This document shows, piece after piece, positions 1 through 6,161 of a DNA stretch of 7,507 nt (its first letter is position 1; each line of letters begins with the position of its first letter). Below the pieces are notes generated by a model. The model had not been told where the DNA came from. It ran no database searches and worked only from the letters and a program-made list of their open reading frames with translations. The position numbers were made by a program, and so were the translations under genes. This stretch comes from Desulfobacteraceae bacterium (GTDB lineage Bacteria; Desulfobacterota; DSM-4660; Desulfatiglandales; HGW-15): positions 1-7,507 of the forward strand of contig RPPU01000216.1 of the NCBI GenBank assembly GCA_003819975.1, written 5' to 3'.

Positions 1-45
1 TTCCTGCAAAAAAACATTTAGACTCCTTGCCCCTTTTTTCATTCC

Positions 46-74
46 TTGACAGGCCGGTCACCATTGCCTAAACT
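46..74 (+). promoter_or_regulatory. Sigma70-type promoter of the amidohydrolase/MBL hydrolase unit
   Basis: A perfect -35 box TTGACA (46-51) is followed after exactly 17 bp by TAAACT (69-74), which matches four of six bases of the -10 consensus. Transcription would start near 81. This lies downstream of the ATG at 78, so that upstream ATG could not be used from this promoter, while a 5' leader of about 35 nt would remain before the start at 117. The call rests on sequence match only. Confidence 0.6.
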
Positions 75-116
75 GAAATGGTCAGACATAAAAAAACCTT
101 GCCAAAGGAGCCCGAT

Positions 117-1313
117 ATGCCTTTTCTTTTTCATAACGCCCAAATCATCAACGGTAAGGGCGACATTTTCTCCAATGGTTATGTGGGGGTTGAAGGTAAT
201 CTCATAACTGAATTAGGAACCGGACCGATACCCCAAAAAGGACCCAATTGGGAACGGATTGATTTGCAGGGCCGGACTTTGATGCCCGGTATCATTGATT
301 GTCATGTGCACCTTTGCCTGGACGGTTCGGCCGATCCTTTTTTATCTTTGCCGCAGATACCGGACCCGCTCTTGGTCCTGAAAGCCTATCAATCCGCCTA
401 CTTGACTTTGCAGGCCGGGGTCACCACCGTGCGGGATATGGGCGCTAAAAACGGAGTGGTCACCCACCTGCGCAATGCCGTCAATTCCGGAATTTTAATG
501 GGCCCCCGAATATTGAGCAGCGGCCAGTGCATTTGCATGACCGGCGGTCATGGCTGGTCCATGGGCTGCGAAGCCGACGGACCCGATGGCGTGCGCAAGG
601 CGGTCAGGGAACAGCTAAAAACCGGAGTAGATAACGTAAAATTTATGGCCACCGGCGGTGTGCTGACTCCCGGAGTGGACCCCGGTTCATCCCAGCTTAG
701 TTATGCAGAAATGAAAGCCGGCATAGAAGAGGCCCACAATGCCGGCCGCATTACCGGAGCCCATGCCCAGGGCACCGGCGGCATTAAAAACGCCATTAAT
801 GCCGGTATCGATACCATCGAACACGGTGTCTTCCTGGATGATGAAACCATTCAAATGATGTTGGACCGCAAAATCGTTTTGGTGCCGACGATTGCCGCTC
901 CATATTTTATTATCCAAGGATGCAATAAAGGCATACCGGCCAGTGTGTCTGAAAAAGCCAAAAGCGTGGACGGTTCCCACCTGAACTCCGCTAAAAAAGC
1001 CTTTGCCGCGGGCGTCACCATCGCCATGGGCACGGATGCCGGCACGCCGTTTAATCTGCATGGCGCCAATGCCAAGGAACTCGAACTGCTGACCGAGATC
1101 GGCTTATCGCCCATGCAAGCCATTACGGCCGCCACCGGCATTGCAAGCAGAACGCTGGGCTTGGATAAGAAAGTCGGCGTTATCGAAAAGGGCAAAATCG
1201 CGGATCTGCTGGCCGTGACCGGCGATCCCCTCAAAGACATCACCCTGCTGCAGGATCAAGCACGCCTGGCTATGGTGATGAAAGAAGGCATTTTCGTAAA
1301 AAAAGTGCTATGA
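117..1313 (+). CDS. Imidazolonepropionase-like amidohydrolase (prolidase-type, COG1228 group), 398 aa
   Basis: A cytoplasmic metal-dependent hydrolase of the amidohydrolase superfamily; relatives cleave N-acylated amino acids, Xaa-Pro-type dipeptides or cyclic amides, and the substrate here cannot be read from sequence. An N-terminal beta-sandwich strand region precedes the TIM barrel. The full metal-ligand set is visible: H63-V-H65 in the motif IDCHVH, K175 in VKFMATGG (the lysine usually carboxylated), H216 in GAHAQG, H236 in TIEHG and D307 in MGTDAG. The C-terminal segment GVIEKGKIADLLAV is the usual return to the beta-sandwich. No signal peptide is seen. The ATG at 117 is preferred over an in-frame ATG at 78 because AAAGGAG (104-110) sits 6 nt upstream and the predicted transcript starts after 78. 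About 400 residues is normal for the family. It is first in a unit with the MBL-fold gene, 45 bp downstream. Confidence 0.93.
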   Translation: MPFLFHNAQIINGKGDIFSNGYVGVEGNLITELGTGPIPQKGPNWERIDLQGRTLMPGIIDCHVHLCLDGSADPFLSLPQIPDPLLVLKAYQSAYLTLQAGVTTVRDMGAKNGVVTHLRNAVNSGILMGPRILSSGQCICMTGGHGWSMGCEADGPDGVRKAVREQLKTGVDNVKFMATGGVLTPGVDPGSSQLSYAEMKAGIEEAHNAGRITGAHAQGTGGIKNAINAGIDTIEHGVFLDDETIQMMLDRKIVLVPTIAAPYFIIQGCNKGIPASVSEKAKSVDGSHLNSAKKAFAAGVTIAMGTDAGTPFNLHGANAKELELLTEIGLSPMQAITAATGIASRTLGLDKKVGVIEKGKIADLLAVTGDPLKDITLLQDQARLAMVMKEGIFVKKVL

Positions 1314-1358
1314 TAAGTATGGTTTGGCGACACAACCTCTTTAAGGAGATAAAATACA

Positions 1359-2042
1359 ATGGGCCCAAAAAAAATCATGGATAACCTATACCTGATCGGG
1401 GATTCCGAAATCAGCGATCCCAAAGATTGCACGGTTTTCCTCTTGGACCTGGACGAATTGATCCTGATCGATACCGGCGCCGGTCGCAGTGTGGACCGGA
1501 TGGTGGCCTATATCAAGCAATTGGGCTTGCAAACGGCCAAGATCTCCAACATCATTCTGACCCATTGCCACATCGACCATGTGGGCGGCGCCCTTGAATT
1601 CAAGGAACGTTCCGACGCGCGTATTATTATGCATGCCCTGGACGCCGAAATAGTGGAGCGCGGCGACCGCACCATGACCGGCGCCTTCTGGTATGGAATC
1701 CATTTCAAACCCGTGACCGTCGATTTAAAACTGCAAAAAGAAGAAGAACGTTTTACTTTTAACGGCCAAGAGGTGGTTTGCTTGCACACTCCGGGGCATT
1801 CCCCGGGTTCCATTTCGGTTTATCTGGACTTGAACGGCAAACGGGTCCTTTTCGGCCAGGATCTGCACGGCCCTTTTATCAAGGAATTCGGGGCCAATAT
1901 GCAGGATTGGACGCGCTCCATGCATAAGCTTTTGGACCTTAAAGCGGATATTCTTTGCGAAGGCCATTTCGGCGTGATTCAACCCAACAGCGCGGTCACC
2001 GAATATATCCAGAGGTATCTGGACGAATACGGAGAGAAATAA
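1359..2042 (+). CDS. Metallo-beta-lactamase-fold hydrolase (glyoxalase II-like, COG0491 group), 227 aa
   Basis: A single-domain binuclear metal hydrolase. The signature THCHIDH gives ligands H69, H71, D73 and H74; the remaining ligands are H147 in TPGHSPG, D168 in FGQDLHG and H203 in CEGHFG, so the active site looks complete. The preceding strand LILIDTGAG (about 34-42) is the standard N-terminal beta-strand/loop of the fold. Members hydrolyse thioesters, lactones, phosphoesters or beta-lactams, and this sequence alone does not decide which. No signal peptide or extra domain is present, so it is probably cytosolic. AAGGAG (1343-1348) lies 10 nt before the ATG, a slightly long spacing; the next in-frame ATG (1377) has no better site. 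The 45-bp gap after the amidohydrolase has no terminator, so the two hydrolases are probably co-transcribed and may act in one catabolic step series. Confidence 0.92.
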   Translation: MGPKKIMDNLYLIGDSEISDPKDCTVFLLDLDELILIDTGAGRSVDRMVAYIKQLGLQTAKISNIILTHCHIDHVGGALEFKERSDARIIMHALDAEIVERGDRTMTGAFWYGIHFKPVTVDLKLQKEEERFTFNGQEVVCLHTPGHSPGSISVYLDLNGKRVLFGQDLHGPFIKEFGANMQDWTRSMHKLLDLKADILCEGHFGVIQPNSAVTEYIQRYLDEYGEK

Positions 2043-2183
2043 GACAAAGAATTTAAGGATTAAAGCAATTAGAGAAAAAAGAATCGAATAATGATCTTTT
2101 GGAGAAATAAAAGAAAGATAGAATTCGCGGAGTATGGGACGTACGCGTTCATAAAAAGCGTGATCGTGTTCTTCCTCTTATTC

Positions 2184-2245
2184 TTCAACCCTGAACCGTG
2201 AATTTATCCTTTGCTTTTTTCGTGTATTTCGCGTATGTCGCGGTA
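2184..2245. repeat. Degenerate short-period repeat tracts in the convergent gap
   Basis: Two adjoining tracts lie in the gap between the MBL-fold gene and the acetyltransferase. The first has a 7-nt period: TTCAACC, CTGAACC, GTGAATT (2184-2204). The second has a 9-nt period: TTCGTGTAT, TTCGCGTAT, GTCGCGGTA (2219-2245). Repeat units and imperfect periodicity are directly visible. From memory, similar decayed tracts recur between genes in some environmental bacterial genomes, but I could not check this. Their role is unknown. No convincing terminator hairpin was found in this gap for either convergent gene. Confidence 0.5.
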
Positions 2246-2253
2246 TAAACTCT

Positions 2254-2763
2254 TCAAAATTCCATTACAAACAACCGGATCTCCTCCCCGGACTCCGGCA
2301 ATGTCAGCATACGCTCGAATCTCAAGCCGATTTTTTCGAGTAATTTGGCTGAAGCGAGGTTGTCCGGATTCACGATGGCGACCAAACGCTTCAATCCCAG
2401 CACGCTGATCGCGTAAGCTTTCACGGCTGCCGCGGATTCATACGCATATCCTTGAGACCAAAAACCCGGCAAAAAAGCAAAACCGATATCCACATCGGGT
2501 AAAAAATCCCTCTTCACCAAACCGCAAAGTCCGATAGCCGCTTGCGACTCTTTCAACGCCACCAACCACATGCCGAATCCGTGCCGCGCATAACTTCCGA
2601 CCGGCCCTTTCAGAATATATTGGCGCGAATCCTCAAGGGTCCGCACCCCGCGATCGCCGATAAAGCGCAGAAAGGAAGGTTCGTTCAGCAAACCCAGCAT
2701 AAACTCGGCATCCGCCGCCGTCAACTCGCGCAGGTTCAATCGTTCCGTTTCCAGGACATTCAT
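2254..2763 (-). CDS. GNAT-family N-acetyltransferase (RimJ/RimL-type), 169 aa
   Basis: Predicted to transfer an acetyl group from acetyl-CoA to an amino group; the acceptor (ribosomal protein N-terminus, antibiotic or small metabolite) is not evident. The start MNVLETERLNLREL is the typical opening of the Acetyltransf_3 group. The acetyl-CoA pyrophosphate-binding loop is GFWSQGYAYES at about residues 100-110, and the C-terminal motif NPDNLASAKLLEKIGL is at about 132-147. A longer reading to 2952 would add 63 residues that lie inside the upstream radical SAM gene and show no family similarity, so the ATG at 2763 is chosen; 169 residues fits the family. It begins 7 bp after the radical SAM stop codon with only a weak upstream purine stretch, so translation is probably coupled. 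Whether it acts on the radical SAM product is unknown. Confidence 0.88.
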   Translation of the reverse strand: MNVLETERLNLRELTAADAEFMLGLLNEPSFLRFIGDRGVRTLEDSRQYILKGPVGSYARHGFGMWLVALKESQAAIGLCGLVKRDFLPDVDIGFAFLPGFWSQGYAYESAAAVKAYAISVLGLKRLVAIVNPDNLASAKLLEKIGLRFERMLTLPESGEEIRLFVMEF

Positions 2764-2770
2764 TGCAAAA

Positions 2771-4393
2771 TTACAAATCAATCTTAGTTCCTTGCCTTGT
2801 CTTGATAAAACCGATTTTTTCCCATGCCTTGAAAAACAGAGCTGTTTTAAATCGAGGCAAAGGCTTGAAACCCTGACAGGTTGCGGCATAAAGCTTTTTC
2901 TCCAGAAAAAGGCGTTCCAAAATTTCCGCGCCCAGACTGCTGCGTTTATCATGGTTTTTCAAAACCGCAAGAGCCTGATGCAAAGTGAGCTTTTGATCCT
3001 TTGACCGGATTCCTTTTAAAAAATTGATGACCCGGGCCATGATAAAAAGGGTATAAAGATCCTCCCGCTTAAAACGCTCGGTTTCAACGGCTAGGGCGGT
3101 TGATCTGGCTTTGAAAATATCCGATTCTGCCGGTTCTGTAAATCGGCCGGCTAAAGAACACCCCGGGGTTAGGTAAAAAATCGAAGCACCGATCAGGACC
3201 GACTGCTGAGCCAGTAAGGCAAAGGTATCGATCATTTCTTCAATCGTTTCATCCGGTAACCCCAATATTTGGTAGGAGGTAATATTGAATCCCAGAGTAT
3301 AGGCCTGTTCAACTACTTCTTTATATTTTACAATGGAATGCGGGCGATTCACTAAAGACAATACCCTTTGGCCGGCGCTGACCAAAGCAATATTCAAGTC
3401 CGTAAATCCGGCCTGCTTCATCAATGCAAGCATCTCTTGGTCAAGGCTAAGATAGGAGAGACCGTTCATGGCTGTAAAATGGACGGCGCCCGGTTGAAAT
3501 GCCCTTATAAGGCCTCTTAACAGTTCCTTGGCTGAGGCCTTATCAAAGGTCAAGTTATCGTCCTCAAAGTCGAAAACGCGAAAGCCCTCTTCATAACGTC
3601 TTTCGATTTCCGCCAAAATATCATTGCTTGGGCGCTGCCGAAAGCCTCTGCCGAAAGTAGTTTGCACGGAACAAAAGGAACAGCCGTGCGGGCAGCCCCT
3701 TGAGAAGGCTATAAAACAAAGCGGCTTCCTTTTGAAAACATAGCGGTCCAGGGGCAAATCGGAAAAATCGGGCCAGGCCAATTCGTTCAATGGTTCAGGC
3801 TCTCCCCTGGGATTCAGAATCGTTTCCCCGTTTTTTTTGAATCCCAGGTTCGGAGTTTTTTGCCACTCATTGCCCTTTGCATATTCCTTTAGAAAGGCCA
3901 CCAGAGGCCGCTCGCCCTCGCCTGTGATCACGAAGTCCACATTCGGATCTCTTAACATGCTCAAAGGTACAGCAGACACATGGGAACCGCCCACCAGGAT
4001 CGGCACATCCAGCCTTTTTTTAATTTCCCGGGCGCAAGCCAGGGCTTCCCTGTAGTAAGGAGAAAAAAGGGCGGAAATACCGACCCAATCCGGTTTTTCT
4101 TGAGCCACTTCCCGGCCGATAAGCTCAAAATCCGCTCCGAAATGATAATAATGGTGAAAGGTGCTGAAGGGGCTCAGATCATGATAAGGAAAATATTCTT
4201 TTAGATACGACAGGTCCGTGGGCAACGCAAGGGTCCGGCGGCCAAAGCCTTGATGATAATCTTTAATGACTACTTCGAGTTTGGGAAGATGCTTTTTAAC
4301 CGCCGCCTTGAGATAAGCCAACCCTAACGGTTGCAAACGGATATCCGTATTGTAGAAATCTTGAATGGGCGGTTGGATCAGCAGGAGTTTCAT
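2771..4393 (-). CDS. B12-binding domain/radical SAM protein, 540 aa
   Basis: A cobalamin-binding-type Rossmann domain (about 1-175, opening MKLLLIQPP, with VGISAL at 104-109, ILVGGSH at 132-138 and FVITGEGE at 154-161) precedes a radical SAM barrel. The [4Fe-4S] motif is RGCPHGCSFC with C234, C238 and C241, which bind the cluster that cleaves S-adenosylmethionine. FDFEDDNLTF (275-284) and the ILGLPDET segment (376-383) are typical of this family's barrel. Residues after about 420 form an alpha-helical tail I do not recognise. The classic DxHxxG cobalamin motif is not seen after the first strand; DYHQGFG (45-51) is only a near match. Relatives methylate unactivated carbons or rearrange lipids, hopanoids or natural products; the substrate is unknown. 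The start is set by the family-typical N-terminus, but no Shine-Dalgarno site precedes it. The GNAT gene follows at once. Confidence 0.92.
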   Translation of the reverse strand: MKLLLIQPPIQDFYNTDIRLQPLGLAYLKAAVKKHLPKLEVVIKDYHQGFGRRTLALPTDLSYLKEYFPYHDLSPFSTFHHYYHFGADFELIGREVAQEKPDWVGISALFSPYYREALACAREIKKRLDVPILVGGSHVSAVPLSMLRDPNVDFVITGEGERPLVAFLKEYAKGNEWQKTPNLGFKKNGETILNPRGEPEPLNELAWPDFSDLPLDRYVFKRKPLCFIAFSRGCPHGCSFCSVQTTFGRGFRQRPSNDILAEIERRYEEGFRVFDFEDDNLTFDKASAKELLRGLIRAFQPGAVHFTAMNGLSYLSLDQEMLALMKQAGFTDLNIALVSAGQRVLSLVNRPHSIVKYKEVVEQAYTLGFNITSYQILGLPDETIEEMIDTFALLAQQSVLIGASIFYLTPGCSLAGRFTEPAESDIFKARSTALAVETERFKREDLYTLFIMARVINFLKGIRSKDQKLTLHQALAVLKNHDKRSSLGAEILERLFLEKKLYAATCQGFKPLPRFKTALFFKAWEKIGFIKTRQGTKIDL

Positions 4394-4398
4394 ATAAG

Positions 4399-4433
4399 GA
4401 GAGAATACAGGAATCAGAACTCAGAATCCAGAA
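4399..4433. repeat. Degenerate 7-nt-period tandem repeat upstream of the radical SAM gene
   Basis: Five consecutive heptads read GAGAGAA, TACAGGA, ATCAGAA, CTCAGAA and TCCAGAA on the plus strand, with a consensus near NNCAGAA. On the coding (minus) strand this is a run of TTCTGNN units ending about 6 bp before the radical SAM start codon. It occupies the position where a ribosome-binding site would be expected and supplies none. Its function, if any, is unknown. Confidence 0.5.
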
Positions 4434-4544
4434 GATTAGCCGGGAATGCTATGGTTGGAGGATTCTTAAAGAACTTGCCGTGTCCGGGAATCGGAAATTC
4501 ATAGATATTTTGAATTCCGGCTGCTCTTTTGAATTCATTGAATG

Positions 4545-4574
4545 ATTCCGGCGGGCCGCACCGCCCGCCGGAAT
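4545..4574. terminator. Perfect 12-bp GC-rich hairpin downstream of oadB
   Basis: ATTCCGGCGGGC (4545-4556) and GCCCGCCGGAAT (4563-4574) are exact reverse complements around a 6-nt loop, 44 bp past the oadB stop codon. On the minus strand, where oadB transcription would arrive, no T-run follows the stem. On the plus strand a T6 run (4580-4585) begins 6 nt after it. It may stabilise or end the oadGB transcript, or block antisense reading, but it is not a textbook intrinsic terminator for oadB. Confidence 0.45.
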
Positions 4575-4579
4575 GGATG

Positions 4580-4616
4580 TTTTTTCGATCCCGGTTTTTT
4601 CAGGATCGATAAAAAA
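4580..4616. repeat. Inverted repeat with T-tract and A-tract flanks just after oadB
   Basis: CGATCC (4586-4591) and GGATCG (4603-4608) form a 6-bp stem around an 11-nt loop. The stem can be lengthened because T6 (4580-4585) precedes it and an A6 run (4611-4616) follows it, with one mismatch. The stop codon of oadB begins 2 bp beyond. In both directions the run after the hairpin is A rather than T, so it is not a standard intrinsic terminator; a role in 3' end protection is possible. Confidence 0.35.
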
Positions 4617-4617
4617 T

Positions 4618-5793
4618 TTAGATAATCCCCATGCCTTTCAAAACCGACAACATCACCGCCGCGGCCATAACCGAACCGATCTGGCCGCCGGCATTGGCGC
4701 CCATGGCATGCATCAAGAGATAGTTTTTCTTATTATATTTGAAACCCTCTTTCTGCGCAACCCGGGCGGCCATGGGAAAAGCGGAGATTCCGGCCGCGCC
4801 GATCAATGGATTGATCTTGCCGCGGGTAATAAAACATAAAAACTTACCCAGCAAAACACCGCCGACCGTGTCCAGGCAAATCGCGATAAATCCCAAAGCC
4901 AGGATAACGAGCGTACGGGGCTGGACAAATACCGGGCCGCTCATGGTGGCGCCGATGGTGATGCCCAGCAACAAGGTGACGATATTGGCGATTTCGTTTT
5001 CCGCGGCCTTGGCCAAGCGAGGAACCACGCCCGATTCCCGCAGCAGGTTGCCCAACATGATGGTCGCCAAAAGCGGTAGGCCTTTAGGCGCAATCAACCC
5101 GCCGAGAATGGTGATGACAATAGGGAACAATATTTTGGTGGTTTTGGAAACATCGGTTTTGCTGGTTTTCATGATGATTTCCCGCTCTTTTTTCGTGGTC
5201 AAAGCCTTCATGATCGGCGGCTGCAGGAGCGGCACCAGCGACATATAGGAGTAGGCTGCCACCGAAACCGGACCTAAGAGGTCGCGGGCATATTGCGAAG
5301 CCACATAGATCACGGTCGGACCATCACAAGCCCCGATAATGCCCACGGTCACGGCTTCCATTTTACTGAAACGCAGGAAATCCAAACCTAAAGCGCCCGA
5401 GACCGAATCAAGGGATAAGACCATGAACAAGGTCACAAAGATACCGAGTTGGCCGGCGGCTCCCAATAAAAAGGTATATGGATTAGCCAGCACCGGCCCG
5501 AAGTCCGTCATGGCGCCCACTCCGATGAATATAAGCAGCGGAAAAAGCTCCGTGATGATGCCGAAATCATAAATAGTTTTAAGAAAGCCTTCCGGCTCCA
5601 TAAGACCCGCCAAGGGAATGTTGACCATGATGGCCCCGAATCCAATGGGCAACAGCAAAAGCGGTTCCATATCTTTTTTAATACCTAGATACAGAAGCAA
5701 AAATCCGATCAGAATCATAATCACATTGGATAATTCCAGATTGGCAAATCCGGCGATTAATCCGCCTAAACCGTTCAGAATCGCTTCAAGCAT
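4618..5793 (-). CDS. oadB: Sodium ion-translocating decarboxylase, beta subunit (OadB/MmdB/GcdB family), 391 aa
   Basis: The polytopic membrane subunit of biotin-dependent decarboxylases. It removes CO2 from carboxybiotin and couples this to export of Na+. The sequence is hydrophobic almost throughout. It carries the hallmark segment GIIGACDGPTVIYVASQ (151-167, with D157 at the conserved aspartate of the Na+/proton site), the segment AAYSYMSLVPLLQPPIMKAL (179-198), and the C-terminal HAMGANAGGQIGSVMAAA (362-379), which holds conserved Asn and Ser positions. At 391 residues it is closer in length to methylmalonyl-CoA and glutaconyl-CoA decarboxylase beta subunits than to the longer Klebsiella oxaloacetate enzyme, so the substrate is open. 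AGGAGGG lies 8 nt upstream of the ATG. The start overlaps the gamma subunit stop by one base (TAATG), indicating translational coupling. No alpha or biotin-carrier gene is adjacent. Confidence 0.95.
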   Translation of the reverse strand: MLEAILNGLGGLIAGFANLELSNVIMILIGFLLLYLGIKKDMEPLLLLPIGFGAIMVNIPLAGLMEPEGFLKTIYDFGIITELFPLLIFIGVGAMTDFGPVLANPYTFLLGAAGQLGIFVTLFMVLSLDSVSGALGLDFLRFSKMEAVTVGIIGACDGPTVIYVASQYARDLLGPVSVAAYSYMSLVPLLQPPIMKALTTKKEREIIMKTSKTDVSKTTKILFPIVITILGGLIAPKGLPLLATIMLGNLLRESGVVPRLAKAAENEIANIVTLLLGITIGATMSGPVFVQPRTLVILALGFIAICLDTVGGVLLGKFLCFITRGKINPLIGAAGISAFPMAARVAQKEGFKYNKKNYLLMHAMGANAGGQIGSVMAAAVMLSVLKGMGII

Positions 5794-5936
5794 TATTTTT
5801 GCCCTCCTTCCTTTTCTTCCTTATAAGGGAAAATCCGTTTTAACAGGCTCATAAGCAAGCTCATGATCGCTAGGGTCAGGAGGGTGCCGCCCATGCCTAC
5901 GACCAGCATAGTAAAACCGAATGTCCAGTTATCCAT
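5793..5936 (-). CDS. oadG: Small OadG-like gamma subunit of the sodium pump decarboxylase, 47 aa
   Basis: A short gene opening MDNWTFGFTMLVVGMGGT. One transmembrane helix spans about residues 7-32 (FTMLVVGMGGTLLTLAIM and onward), ends in the basic KR at 33-34, and is followed by a charged tail (YKEEKEGGQK). This is the layout of OAD_gamma proteins, which anchor and assemble the carboxyltransferase on the beta subunit; the VxGMG pattern in the helix fits. It is much shorter than the 80-115 residues common for OadG/MmdD and lacks the long polar extension. GGAGG (5941-5945) lies 4 nt before the ATG. Its TAA overlaps the oadB ATG by one base, and that position is the strongest support for the assignment. 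It is preceded by a long structured leader. Homology is inferred by eye. Confidence 0.85.
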   Translation of the reverse strand: MDNWTFGFTMLVVGMGGTLLTLAIMSLLMSLLKRIFPYKEEKEGGQK

Positions 5937-5994
5937 ATCTCCTCCGAATCAAAATTGAATAAAACGTTAATGTGAAAAAAACGCAATGATCCCC

Positions 5995-6034
5995 AAAAAA
6001 AATAACCTGTCCCCCGAAACCTATGGGGACAGGT
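5995..6034 (-). terminator. Terminator-like hairpin inside the oadGB leader (possible attenuator)
   Basis: On the minus strand ACCTGTCCCC (6034-6025) pairs perfectly with GGGGACAGGT (6014-6005) around a 10-nt loop, and is followed by TTA and a run of eight thymines (6002-5995). This is a good intrinsic terminator located about 60 bp before the oadG start codon, between promoter and gene. A competing stem is visible: CAGGT at 6048-6044 can pair with ACCTG at 6034-6030, the 5' arm of the terminator. The palindrome also resembles REP-type intergenic palindromes, so a mobile-repeat origin is an alternative. Confidence 0.6.
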
Positions 6035-6161
6035 GTCTGATAAACCTGCAATTTTTAAAGATCCGGTTTTGAAAATGATATTCTAATTTTCAAAGCACCC
6101 GACTCTGTTTCATCCCTAATCGATGACATTGTGATCCTGCCTTAATTTAATCAGATAGTCA

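Noticed and set aside
78..116. Longer start of the amidohydrolase at the ATG at 78
   Set aside because: It has no Shine-Dalgarno site, lies before the predicted transcript start near 81, and adds 13 residues with no family match; the ATG at 117 has AAAGGAG 6 nt upstream.
687..1243. Minus-strand open frames inside the amidohydrolase gene
   Set aside because: They are antisense shadows of a complete catalytic gene, with no recognisable domains.
2764..2952. N-terminal extension of the acetyltransferase to 2952
   Set aside because: The extra 63 residues lie entirely inside the radical SAM coding region in another frame and do not resemble GNAT proteins, whose opening motif starts at 2763.
4463..4473. 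Short palindrome TTCTTAAAGAA before the radical SAM gene
   Set aside because: Too short, AT-rich and single-copy in the gap to call an operator; no promoter is evident nearby.
4739..5248. 169-codon plus-strand open frame opposite oadB
   Set aside because: It is the antisense shadow of a well-supported membrane protein gene, has no ribosome-binding site and no recognisable domain.
6068..6094. AT-rich inverted repeat TTTGAAAAT/ATTTTCAAA
   Set aside because: The 9-bp stem is exact but almost entirely A/T and could arise by chance; it could be a weak stem in the oadGB leader or an operator, but nothing supports a specific call.
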